Part shown: piece by piece, positions 23,270 through 33,935 of the stretch
Position numbering within the stretch: position 1 is the stretch's first letter
Layout of the letters: each line of letters starts with the position of its first letter
From: Blumeriella jaapii
Lineage: Eukaryota > Ascomycota > Leotiomycetes > Helotiales > Drepanopezizaceae
Direction of reading: 5' to 3'
NCBI GenBank assembly: GCA_009599575.1
Contig: VWND01000076.1
Span: 1,178,001-1,242,000 of the forward strand
Length of the DNA stretch: 64,000 bases
Translations under genes and position numbers: made by a program
The notes under the pieces: model-generated
What the model was told of the DNA's origin: nothing
Seen by the model: only the letters and a program-made list of their open reading frames with translations
Database searches by the model: none

Positions 23270-26200
23270 CGTCTGGCAGAGTGCAGTAGCGGCCATGCTT
23301 GTCGCAGGACGGCGGTGTGGACCCTTACAGCTCGGATTCTCTAACGAGCATCAATAGGTAGCACTGCCGCATCCGAGCTCAACGTGGTCGTGCAGCTCGA
23401 GCGTCCATCCTTTGAAGAAACCGGAATGTTTGGCAACATGGCGCGGGAAGCATATAGATCCAGAGAGCGAGGACGACATCCACGGCTTCGACTCGGAAAC
23501 CGATGCACTTGCCAGGACAAGGGCACACGAATCAACCGAAGCCCGAATTACCCCTCCCCCGACAGTGCAGAAAGGAGACGACTCTTCGCTGTTCGGCGGC
23601 TCTACGATGGCCTTCGAGATTGACTTCCAGTCGGAAGACGGCTTCAAACAAGCCGGAAAAAAAGGTAAGAAGGCGAGCAAAGCAGCAGCTAAGTCAAAGT
23701 GGGATGATGACGAGGGTGACACGGCCAAGAAGGAAGAGGGCGAGGGCGAGGGCGAGGGGGGTGACGGTGGGGACAAGGGAGGGGACACGGGCGCAGGTGG
23801 TGACGGAGACAAGAAGGACGACGCAAATGGAGCCGGAGACGGCGCTGGAGAGGGCCCTCCCGACGACACTTGGGATAGCGTTGTCCCCGCAAAGAAGACG
23901 AAGAAGTCCAAAAAGGCCAAGGCAGAGGAGGCCAAGGCAGAGGAGGCCAAAGCAGAGGGGGCCAAGGCAGAGGAGGCTGCACTTGAAGTACCCGCTGCGG
24001 ATAAGTTGGATGCTTTTTCAGAAATAAAGTTGGACGATACAGGCCCGATGTTGGACTTGAGCTTCGATACAGGGACGAAGACCAGTACGGGAGGCTTTGG
24101 CTCGTGGGGTAGCAGTTGGATTACCGGTGGCTCGAAAATTGGGACAAAAAGGTACCTACGCCCCCAGGAAAGGAGCAGCACTTGCTGGGTTACTGCGATT
24201 TGTTACTGATTGTTTTGTGAAATGGTAGTGGCTGGGGCTTCTCTTCCATCACAGATACTTCCACTGTGGGCGAGAAGAAAGAGGCAGAAGGCAATCCCTG
24301 GAGTCTAGACCGTGGGAAGCCAAAAAAGATAGAAAATGTTGGATTCTCTTTTGGTGCCTTGGACGAGGAGGAAACGAAGGAGCCTGACAAGACAGAAAGT
24401 ACATTTAACTTCGGATCACCACCGCTTCCACGAAGAAGGACAAGAAGAAGAACAAAAAAGGCGTGTTTGGTACTGAAGACCCGGCGGAAGAAAATTCCGA
24501 GCCTACCCCAGCCGCTGTTGAGGAACCACCTGTCGAGGATCATTGGGGTGCAGGTTGGGGAGCACCTAAGGCGAAGAAAGGAAAGGGCAAAAAGTCGGCT
24601 GTCGAATCAGATTCCCTAAAGGTTGAAGCGAAAGCTGAAGAGCTAGCTCCTGCCGCCGAAGATGAACGGTCGGCATTCACTACTGCAACGAAGGCGAAGA
24701 AGGGGAAGAAAGGTGCTGCTGAGGAAATACCGAAAGTAAGTGCCAACTATTTCCGCTCGCTTGTAAAACATTGTTATGTTTTGGAACTCGGACCCGCTTA
24801 ATCCCTAGAATGTTCCGGTCTGTCATACTGATCGAACCTGCCTAGGTGGAAGGTTCTCCCCCAGAGCCAGAGCCAGTGAAGGAAGAACTGGCCGATGACG
24901 GTTGGGGGCCCTCGTTTTCGAAGAAAGACAAGAAGCAAGACAAGAAGGGTGCCGCTATCGAGGAACCTTCCAAGGAAGAACCAGTTGCCGACCCCGAGCT
25001 CGCGAAGGAAGAAGCGGCTGAATACGGTTGGGCAGGTTTCACAACCAAAAAGGACAAGAAGAAGTCAAAGAAGGTTGCCGTCAGTGAAGAGCCTCCCAAA
25101 GTTGAGGACCTGGCCCATGAACCGGAAAAAGAAGCCGAACTTGCAGATGATTTTGGCTGGGGGGCTCCTGTTGGCAAAAAGGACAAGAAGGGGAAGAAGT
25201 GCAAGAACACCACCGAGGAAGCGCAAAAGATTGGCGAGGCTAATGTTCCAGACCCTGAGCCTGAACCGAAAGCTGCCATGGTAGATAATGGATGGGACAC
25301 TCCTCTTGCTGCGAAGGGCAAGAAGGCAAAGAAAGCAAAGGCAATCGCTGAAGAACCTCTCAAGTTCGAAGAAGTCAAAACCCCCGATCCAGAACCAGAG
25401 GCCAAGCCCGAGGCCGCTGCAGACGACTTCGGATGGGAGGATCCTGTCGCGGCAAAGGGGAAAAAGGCGAAGAAAGGAAAGAACGCCACCGAAGAGGCCT
25501 CTAAGGCAGAGGAGAAGGCACTCGAGCCAGTAGCTAAACCAGTGACCGATGAATTCGGCTGGGGTGCTCCTGTTACAGCAAAGGGGAAAAAGAATAAGAA
25601 GGGTGGCAAGATTGCAGCCGAAGAGCCCGCTAAGGTAAGAAGAAATTTTATGCTGTTGTTCGTCTGCTTCGAAAGAGCGGTTCCTCAAGTTCAGTTGGCA
25701 CCAAACCTTTCGTATATAGGATATGCTATTGTACACCACCTTGTGTCCAACAAGCGTACCAAGTCACTTAGTCAACGTTTGGGCTTCAACGTGGATTATA
25801 TATCTGACATTCCATCAGGTCGAACCGGTCAAGGAGCCCGATCCTGATCCCGAGCCCGAGTCCAAGCCCGAGCCCGAACCTGAACTCAAACCTGAAGCAG
25901 CTACTGGTTGGGGTTCATGGCTTGGCGGCGGAAAGAAAAAGGCTATAGAGGAGCCAAAAGCAAAAGTACCTGAGCTGGAGTCAGCACCCGCTGAAGAAGA
26001 GAAAGGCTGGGGGTTCGCTGCCTCTACCAAGAAGGACAAGAAGGGGAAGAAAGGTAAAACTGCCATTGAAGAGGTTGCAAAAGAGGAGGAGCAGAAGACT
26101 GAGCCCGAGCCTGCCGTCGAGGACTTTACAGGTGGATGGGGCTCCTTTGACCTGTCTTCGAAAGACAAGAAAAATGGAAAGAAGGGCAAAGAGGAGCTTC

Positions 26201-29200
26201 CTAAAGTTGAAGCCACTTCTGAGCCTGATAAGAACGCCGAAGAAGATTCCGGATGGGGGTTTAGCTTGGGTGGCTCGAAGAAGGACAAAAAGGGTAGAAA
26301 ATCCAAAGAGGATTCCCCCAAGATTGAGCCGACATCTGAAGTCAAACCTGCTGCGGAAGAGGACTACGGCTGGGGATTCGGACTGGGTTCGAAAGGCAAA
26401 GACAAGAAAGGGAAGAAGGGCAAGGAAGAGCCTCCAAAGTTCGAGCCGACTCCCGAATCAGGTAAGCTTAGTGCATGCCCAATGCACTGACAGAATCTTA
26501 CCCTGCTTGAATAGAACCAGTTGCCGAGGAAAATCTGGGGGGGTGGGGATTCGGAACCTCGTTCAAGAAAAAGGCCGGCAAATCGAAGGAAGCAGACCCG
26601 ACCCCAGCCCCGGTTTTCGATGAAAAAGCGGCCGATGACGACGATTGGACGAACTGGGGCCAGAAAACCACCACCGAATCCGAGGATATGGAGTCTAAGG
26701 CACTTGTCGAAGCCGAGGATGAAATACCTGATCGTGCCCCGACCCCTCCCTCTGCCGTACCTGAGGCTGAAAATAACTACTCCGGATGGGGCATGCTGTC
26801 GGCGAAGGAGAAGAAGAAAAAGAAGGGCAAAGAGGACACCATCAAGCCCGATGCCATCGAAGAGCCGGTGGCGGATACATGGGGCACCGTGTCGAAATCG
26901 AAGGACAAAGACAAGAAGTCCAAAAAGGGCGCAATCGATATTGTCGACGAGACGCCACCTGAGCCTCAAGCTGTTGCGGAAGAGGCTAAGACGGCTGAAG
27001 CTGACTTGGTTTTCGGGTCTAGGTCCAAGAAAGACAAGAAGAAAGCGAAGAAGGGTGCGATTGATGCTATCGACGAAGCGCCACCCGAACCCTCCAGCGT
27101 CGAAGAGGCCAAAGCTGCCGAAGATGATTGGGGCTCCTCATTTGGTTTCGGGAGTTCCAAGAAGGATAAGAAGGCAAGCAAGAAGAAAGCGATCGAAGCC
27201 CCTCCTCCAGCCCCGACGCCTCCCGCGATGGACTTGACGGAGCCCGAACCGGAGTGGGATCTTGCTGCTGTCGAGAAGGCCAAGCCCAAGGAAAAAGAAG
27301 CTCCTGCTCGTAAACTCACTAAGAAGGAGCAGAAGGAGGCTGATAAACTAGCCGAGAAGGCCCGGAAGCAAGCCGAAAAGGAGGAGGCCGCGGCCAAAGC
27401 AGCTGAGGAGTTGGCCCAAGCCGAGGAGGCTAAGCAGAGAGAAGAGGAAGAGGCCAAGCAGAGAGAAGAGGAAGAGGCCAAGCAGAGAGAAGAGGAAGAG
27501 GCCAAGCAGAGAGAAGAGGAAGAGGCCAAGCAGAAAGAAGAGGAGGAGGCCAAGCAGAAAGAAGAGGAAGAGGCCAAGCAGAGAGAAGAGGAAGAGGCCA
27601 AGAAGAAGGCCGAGGAAGAAGCCGAAGCCGAAGCCAAGGCCAAGGCCGAAGAAGAGGCCAAGGCCAAAGCTGCGGCCGCTCCCAAGCTGTCCAAGAAGGA
27701 GCAGAAGAAGGCCGACGAGCTTGCGCGGAAGAAGAAACTCGAAGACGAGGAGATCGAGGCTGCGTTCCGGGAAGCCGAGGAAGAAATGGCTCGCGAGGCC
27801 GCCGAAGCCGTACGTGTCGCTCGAGCGTTTGCGATTTCCTCGATTCCTATTATCTTTCTCTGATGGAGTGAAGCATTTCGCTGACGCCTCGACTACCAGG
27901 CTACCAAGGAGGCTGAAGAAAAGGCCGCTCTGGCCGATGCAGAGAAGGTAAGCAAGCCAGCCGGCCGGCTGTTGAGTTTCTCCGCCCCCGCACCCGCGTC
28001 CGGAGATGATCCGTTCCGCGCACACGTGCGATGCCTTTCCACGTCTTTCCATTTCTGTCCATTTCTGTCCATTTCCCTTTCCCCGTGGGGTGGTGCAGCA
28101 TCGGCTAATCATTAATCCACGCGCGACAGTCGGCCAAGAAAGCGGCCAGATCCAGCAAGGCCAAAAAGGGCAGCAAGGACCCCAAGCCCAAGCCCAAGCC
28201 CGAGCCCGAGCCCGAGCCCGAGCTAGACCTGATCGACCTTGGCCCAGTGTCCCCGGTCCCGGCCCAGGCCCAGGCCCAGGCCAAGATCGACATCGACATC
28301 GAGGACAAGGCCGAAGTCTTCAGTTTCTGGGGCGCCAGCACTAAGAAGTTGAACAAGGGTGCGGCTGCGACGGCGACTGCGATTGCGGCTCCAGACGAAA
28401 TTGCGATTGCTGACACAGCGAACCCTCGCGAAACTACTGGCCCTAAGGACACGGCGACATCATGGAAGTCCGCAACATCCATGAAGTCATCATCAGCAGC
28501 CGCAGCCGCGAAGAAAGCCGTCGGCGGCAGCAGCAGCACCAGCAGCAAGATCGCGGAGCGGCTGAAAGCCTTTGAGACACCCAAGGTAGTCGAGGCGCCA
28601 CCAGCGCCTGTCCCGCCCCCCTCGCCACCACCTCCCCCGGCTCAAGAGGAGAGGGAAGAGGAGAAGGAGAAGGAGAAAGAGGAAGAAAAGGAGAAGGAGA
28701 AAGAAAAGGAGAAGGAAAAAGAAAAAGAGAAGGAGAAGGAAAAAGAGAAGAAGAAGAAGAAGAAGTCCAAGTCCTCGTCGCACACAGAAAAGGAGGTGCC
28801 TGTGCCTGTGCCCGTGCCCGTCGTCGACCAGCCACCCACCCCGCCGCCAAACTCCAGGTCCAACGCAGTTCCCGGCAGTTTCCCCTCGGACATCCTCGAC
28901 GACGACACCATTGCGATGCCCAGTGCCAAAAAAACGAGCAAGAGCAAGTCCGCAAGCAAATCCAAAGATGCCCCCAAAGAGGTCGAGCCTGCTGTCGAGC
29001 CTGCTGTCGAGCCTGCTGTCGAGCCTGCCGTCGAGCCTGCCGTCGAGCCTGCCGTCGAGCCTGCCGTCGAAGCCCCGCCAACTCCACCGCCGGAACCCAA
29101 ACCATCCAAGAAGGAGCGCCCGCGTATTGTGCGTGACGGAAGCTCGTGGGGTGGCTGGGCCGCGGCCCCAGTCGGGGATAAGGTGGAGAAGAAATCCTCG

Positions 29201-31015
29201 AAGGACCGCAAAGATGAGAAGAAGTCATCCAAAGGCTCCCGATCCAAACGAGCCGCCGACAAGGAGGAGAAGGCGTCATCGAAAGACTCTTCGTCTGACA
29301 AGGCCGATAGACCCCCGGTCTCCAAGGGATTGAGCAGCATGTTCGGCGCGGCACCGCCATCATCCAGGTCGAAATCTACAAGCGAAAGACGGACAAGCAC
29401 TTCGGGGAGGACAAGTTCTAGACGGCAATCAGTTGCCGACGGTGGTCTGATATCCCCACCACCCGAGGTCTCCTCGAAAGCGGCAAAACTGCTTGGTGGC
29501 ACTCCTGGTAAGCCTTCGCGAAGCAAATCCGAAAAGCGGAGCAAAACACGAGGTATGATCTGAACGCCCCTCCCTACCCCATTTAATCTGTCCACAGCCC
29601 GAACTAACACGTCCATTCAAGGTCCTGATGATGACGAGGATATCGTTATCATCGGTGCCGATGAAGTATCTTCTCCCCCTACCGAAAAGTCGAGCCGTGA
29701 CCGCAAAAGGAGATCTAAGGTAAACCAAGACCCAGGTCCACCCCCGGCCGTTCCGATGCCGCCTGGCACCAACGACATGCCATATTGGAGACCACGGGGA
29801 CCATTTTCCCTGGAGCCGAGTGCTAACGGACGATACTCAAAGCAGGCCAAGCAAGACGAAGATATCGTGATGGTAGACGCCGGTGGTCCTTCCGAGACTC
29901 CAGGACTCAAGAGGTCCGATTCAAGTGCGAAGAAGGCCGCAGCAGGACTCGGCGGCATGTTGGGCGGGTTCCTCTCCAAGCCCCGTCCCGAGCCCAAGCG
30001 TCGTTCTACTCTGGACGACGGCAGTGGGCGCGGCCTGCGACGCGAGGATCGAAAAATCAAACGTTTTTCCGAGAATCCAGATGTGACAATGACTGGTGGA
30101 ATCGCCGATGAGGACCAGGAGGCCCAAGATTCCAGGCGAGCAGCTCGACGTGCTCGCAGAGCCGAGAAGGAAGCTATAGAAAAAGCCGCCGAGGAGGCTC
30201 GCAAGGCCAAAGATGCGGGGCGAAGGGAGCGGCGCCGGAAGCAAGAGGAGGAGTCGGAAGCCCGCCGACAAGAAGAGAAGGAGGCGTCGTGCAGCGCGCA
30301 AAGAGCAGAAAGCGCTCGAGGAGGCCGAAAGACAAGCTGCTGAAGCCAAACAAGCAGAGCGTAGCGAACGGCGGCGTGCCAAGAGAGCAGAGCGGGATGC
30401 CAGAGCGGAAGCTACCCAGACCGATGGCGAGGCGCTGACCGAGGGCCCAGAGCGACTCAAACGATCGGATCGTCGCAAGAGTCACATGGACGGGACGGAG
30501 GACGAGGAAGAACGTCGTCGGCGACGCGAGGAACGACGCGCTGCACGGGGTATCGAGACTCCGCGGACCAGTCGCCGCAAGTCCGCACCCATCGTTGACA
30601 GCTATTTTGATACGAGGAATGGAAGCAAGGCGGAGAAAGAGTCCAAGCGCAAAAGCCGCCAACCGGGCTGGCCGCACTCAGGCACTGATTCCTGGGTGCA
30701 AGACCATTCTGATGCGCCCCCTCCGCCTGAAGATGCCCCGCTACCGATGCTCCTGGTGACACGACCGCTGGCGATGAGAGAGAACGGCGCCGCATGAGGA
30801 AAACGCGGCATCAAAACGAGACCGAGGCGGAGGAGGATGCGGAGGAAAGACGGATAAGGCGCGAGGCACGTCGCAACGAGAGGGAGCAGGTCAAGAGCTC
30901 CGAGGGAAGCCAGGGCGACGGCCGGCGATCGACTCGCCGCGAATCGGGCTTCATCGAGCCGCGCTCGAGAGCCGCGAGCTCCACAGGCGGGATTTTCAGT
31001 CGGTGGAGAAGATGA
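22950..31015 (+). CDS. Giant disordered Trp-Gly/Lys-repeat protein, conserved N- and C-terminal regions, several frame breaks
   Basis: I chose ATG 22950, which opens MSLTTIHDSTTSEIHHGCCC followed by GLVVVVVARAG and ERPWARYDPALDDWV, resembling the N-terminus of large uncharacterised fungal proteins. After an unresolved stretch (23091-23412), coding resumes with WRGKHIDPESEDDIHGFDSE. Well-supported introns: 24152-24228, 24736-24845, 25635-25818, 26462-26514, 27810-27899, 27948-28129, 29553-29621. Between about 23690 and 27210 there are about 18 units of acidic residues, then GWG or WG, then a KKDKKGKKGK-like block. Next come a coiled KQREEEEA array, Glu/Lys and Pro-Ala-Val repeats, and an Arg/Glu-rich C-terminal region (RRAARRARRAEKEAIEKAAE) ending SRWRR. 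Roughly 2,300 residues. Frame changes are needed near 23095, 24414, 30285 and 30737. No catalytic domain is visible. Function unknown. Confidence 0.7.
23239..23269 (+). repeat. (GCT)n microsatellite in unresolved 5' part of the giant gene
   Basis: About ten GCT units. It lies where exon structure is unclear, either in an intron or coding poly-Ala in one frame. Confidence 0.85.
27426..27603 (+). repeat. 24-bp coding VNTR (AKQREEEE units)
   Basis: Seven near-identical 24-nt copies encode AKQREEEE/AKQKEEEE, a heptad-like charged helix inside the giant protein. Near-identity at DNA level suggests recent slippage or unequal exchange. Confidence 0.9.
28982..29073 (+). repeat. 12-bp coding VNTR (VEPA units)
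   Basis: Seven tandem copies of GTCGAGCCTGC(T/C), with a T-to-C change separating the first copies from the later ones. It encodes Val-Glu-Pro-Ala repeats in the giant protein. Confidence 0.9.
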
Positions 31016-31886
31016 TCTGCTGCTTCTTGGTAACAATCTTCGAAGGGCGTCCCGGAGCACGCGTTGCAGCTTGGAGTCGAGCGTTGGGGCGTCCTGAATT
31101 CTAGCGAGCAAGCTCCTGGCGTCTATGCATGTTTGGTGGTGTCTTTTGGTGGCTTGATGGTTTTGATGTGATGGATGGTTATATACCCGCTTCGTTTTGG
31201 ATGGCCTGCAGCATCTGGTCATGAGGGATCTTGGGCGAGTACAGTACCACCTACCTTATACCGTGTGCCCTTCCACTAGTTACTCTTTAATGGAATCTCG
31301 TCTGTTCTTCTCGGATCTGCCTTATACTTCATGCCCTGCCACTGTTGATGTTTAATCAAGATCAACCTCTCTCCTTTCTCCGACGACGCTCCCAGCCGAA
31401 CTTGAGTGTGGTTGCTCGGTTGGCTTTCTCCTTAAGGAAATGTACATTTCCGTGACACTCGACTGTCCTTCATTCCATGGTCATTCCTCACTGTCTCGAT
31501 TTCACCCTTCTCACCCCAGGTGCCGCGTGCTCCCTCATCCTATGCAGTCAAGTCAGTCCAATGGGCTGGAGTCGATCACGTGGAGATGAACTGCAGCATT
31601 GTGCTGAACTGTACAGACACAAACAAATCCCAATCAGGAAGTCCGATCCCTAGAGATGCGGAGAGAGAGATAACCCAACACCGCGCAGCCGCCACCGTTC
31701 TTGATAGGGTTGTGATTCCCACGATCGTGGGTGAAGGCTCGAACGTATATGATGTGCCTGCGTGCGCCATGGCAGCTGCATTGGCACAGGCGGTGGAGTA
31801 CGGTCTCGTTGACGCGTGCCATCAGTTCTTCGTTTTAAGTATCTGTCCGTCTTGTGGAGGCAAAGTCAAGTTAAGCACGGCTCACG
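31016..31886. other. Intergenic region between the giant protein gene and the HODM-like gene
   Basis: An open frame at 31520-31921 overlaps the next gene's start in a different frame and shows no domain. One TACTGTA-type site is near 31239. Nothing else is recognised. Confidence 0.5.
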
Positions 31887-33452
31887 ATGTCTTGCTCTCT
31901 GCCAAACCAGTGGCTGCTTAGCCTCGGGGCTCTGTTCCTGCTCTCGTCAATTGTCACTATCGTGGTCAGTAAGAGACAGCGAGAGGCCGTTCTGGCGAGA
32001 TGCTATTTCCAGAGACGACGAGCTTCCGCAGCCTCGACGCCCCCTCGCTCAATATCACCGGGCGAGAAGCCTTCCACCAGCAGAGGCTCCGACTACTCGA
32101 CCGCCCTTCCACCGTCGAGGCGCGGTGTCCTTCCAGCCTTGGCTAAGACTCTTCCTTCTGCCTCTACCAAGTATCCCTTCGACGCTGACCCATCAGAGGA
32201 TTCCATCGTCAAGAATGCTTTGCCGATCGCCAGGTCCTATAGCCTCGACAACGAGGTTCCAAAGTATACCCCTACGGGCTTTTCGACTGTGGAGATTAAG
32301 GCCATGGGCGACTTCCCAGCCTACGATATCTTGAGCGGCGTACCACTGCCCAAGGCGTACGAAAACTTCGATATCGCAAGGGCCTTGCCCAGACCTTACC
32401 GACCATTGAGATGGAATACCACCAGACCATGTGTAAGTGAGGCAGGCGACAAGAGCCGCTCTCGTACACTGCTGACAACGGCTAGCGTTCCAGAAGATGG
32501 AGCCGGACTGGTGGTTGGAAGTCGAGAACACCTACACGGCCCGAGTGAAGGAGCGTCAAGAGCTCTTCAGGCAGCATGGCCGCAAAGTCCTCGACTACCT
32601 CCCCGGCTCGGAGCTCGCGTGCAAGGAGCTCATGGAGATGTGCCTCCAGTTCTACAGCGCGCGCTACCCCCGGCACTTCGCCCTCTCGGCCGACAAGCAG
32701 GTCTTCCACAACGGCGTGCTCGGCACCTCGACGGTCCTCAAGCGCTTCCACCCGCTGCACGTCCTGCTGAAGCACGTGCCGGAGGACTTCGCCGTCGTGC
32801 TCCGCAGCGACGACGACGGCACGTACTACTTCCGGCGGGCGTCATCTGCAGCTCGCTGGGCTGGCACGTCGGCACCAAGCTCGGCCTGTCGCTGGGCGCC
32901 ATCCACGCCGGCATCCCGGACTACGCGGCCAAGATGTCCCTCAGCATGGACCGCTTCTTCAGCCGGCTGGCGAGCGAGGCGCCCATCCAGCGCGGCAGCT
33001 GGGGGCTCGAGGTCGGCACTCCGCTGTTCATGCCGCCGGGCGACGCGCACGCGGCCCTGCGCGAGGCCCAGGACCCGGCCCTGCGCGTCGAGCAGTGCCA
33101 CCTGCGCGTCGACTGGCAGACGCTGCGCCGGCTGCCGCTCAGCGCGGCCGTCGTGTTCAACTTCAAGGCCCTCTTCACGCCCGTGCCGGCCCTCCGCGAC
33201 GAGCCGTACGTGCCGGCCCTGCTGCTCACCATCCTGCGCGAGGGCAAGCCGAGCCTGATGGCGTACAAGGGCACCTGGCACACGGAGCACGTCTGCATCC
33301 CCCAGCTGGAGGCGTACGCGCGCGAGCAGGTCGCGAAGGGCTGGGTCGTGCCGGCCGCCGACGGCCAGGAGGAGTGGGCCGTCGCCACGCTGGCCGAGAG
33401 CCCGTACTTTCCCGGCTGGGAAGAGAAGTGGCATCGCCAGCAGGGCTTCTGA
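31887..33452 (+). CDS. Membrane-anchored HODM/DUF3445 (haem-dependent oxidative N-demethylase-like, 'HRQ') protein, with one apparent missing base
   Basis: Exon 1 runs 31887 to about 32430 and exon 2 from 32486 to 33452. The N-terminus has a transmembrane segment (WLLSLGALFLLSSIVTIVVS). The conserved part begins MGDFPAYDILSGVPLPKAYE and ALPRPYRPLRW, and continues MEPDWWLEVENTY, ELACKELMEMCLQFYSARYP, GWHVGTKLGLSLGAIHAGIP, MSLSMDRFFSRL, and RVDWQTLRRLPLSAAVVFNF, the signature series of PF11927. At about 32833-32840 a single G must be restored to pass from GTYYFR to AGVICSSLGW; otherwise the frame is lost. Some fungal members are oxidative demethylase-like haem proteins, but the substrate here is unknown. 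The 3' half is very GC-rich. Convergent with the GPCR gene. The intron donor has two options (32431 or 32433); only the first keeps frame. Confidence 0.8.
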   Translation: MSCSLPNQWLLSLGALFLLSSIVTIVVSKRQREAVLARCYFQRRRASAASTPPRSISPGEKPSTSRGSDYSTALPPSRRGVLPALAKTLPSASTKYPFDADPSEDSIVKNALPIARSYSLDNEVPKYTPTGFSTVEIKAMGDFPAYDILSGVPLPKAYENFDIARALPRPYRPLRWNTTRPCVSEAGDKSRSRTLLTTASVPEDGAGLVVGSREHLHGPSEGASRALQAAWPQSPRLPPRLGARVQGAHGDVPPVLQRALPPALRPLGRQAGLPQRRARHLDGPQALPPAARPAEARAGGLRRRAPQRRRRHVLLPAGVICSSLGWHVGTKLGLSLGAIHAGIPDYAAKMSLSMDRFFSRLASEAPIQRGSWGLEVGTPLFMPPGDAHAALREAQDPALRVEQCHLRVDWQTLRRLPLSAAVVFNFKALFTPVPALRDEPYVPALLLTILREGKPSLMAYKGTWHTEHVCIPQLEAYAREQVAKGWVVPAADGQEEWAVATLAESPYFPGWEEKWHRQQGF

Positions 33453-33935
33453 CCTGCCTCCCTCGTCCGGGGGCTTGGGCTCGTGGGCTCGAGAGCATGG
33501 GAACAGGATGGGGTTCACGAGTGCCGAGTCCCGACCGCGCTATTAGCTAGCCAATACACAGACAGAGACGTACTTCCCCAACTTGCGAGGATACAGACAG
33601 TAGGAGCATGAACGTGAGACGTAGAGAGGGGGAAAGAGATCGGAGATCCGGGCTGGAGCCCGTCGAGCAGGGGACATCTCAAAATGGTTATGTCGTCCTA
33701 GTCTTCCCATTCCTCGTTGTATGCCCGGCCGGCTCTCTCGCTACAGCACAACCGAAGTTTTTCTCGCTAAATCCCCTCACAACAAACAACAAGCCTCTCT
33801 CTACTCTCCCCGAGTCGGTGGAGCCATGTGCATGAATGCGCCTCGATGAGATCGTCTATTTCACTACGTAGATAGATAGATAGATAGATACGACGGCTCA
33901 GGCTAGTCGACAGTGACCCACTCCCGCCCTCACGT
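33453..33935. other. Convergent 3' intergenic spacer
   Basis: Contains a (GATA)n microsatellite at 33870-33890 and no supported gene. It separates the 3' ends of the HODM-like and GPCR genes. Confidence 0.6.

Noticed and set aside
23351..24181. Minus-strand 276-codon Ser/Pro-rich open frame
   Set aside because: Antisense shadow of the Lys/Glu-rich sense coding; the sense frame has conserved motifs.
28642..29616. Long minus-strand open frame (324 codons) opposite the giant gene
   Set aside because: It is the antisense of a low-complexity coding exon; composition follows the sense repeats and it has no domain.
32826..33518. Minus-strand 230-codon frame over the HODM-like 3' half
   Set aside because: Very GC-rich third positions create long antisense frames; the sense frame matches PF11927 throughout.
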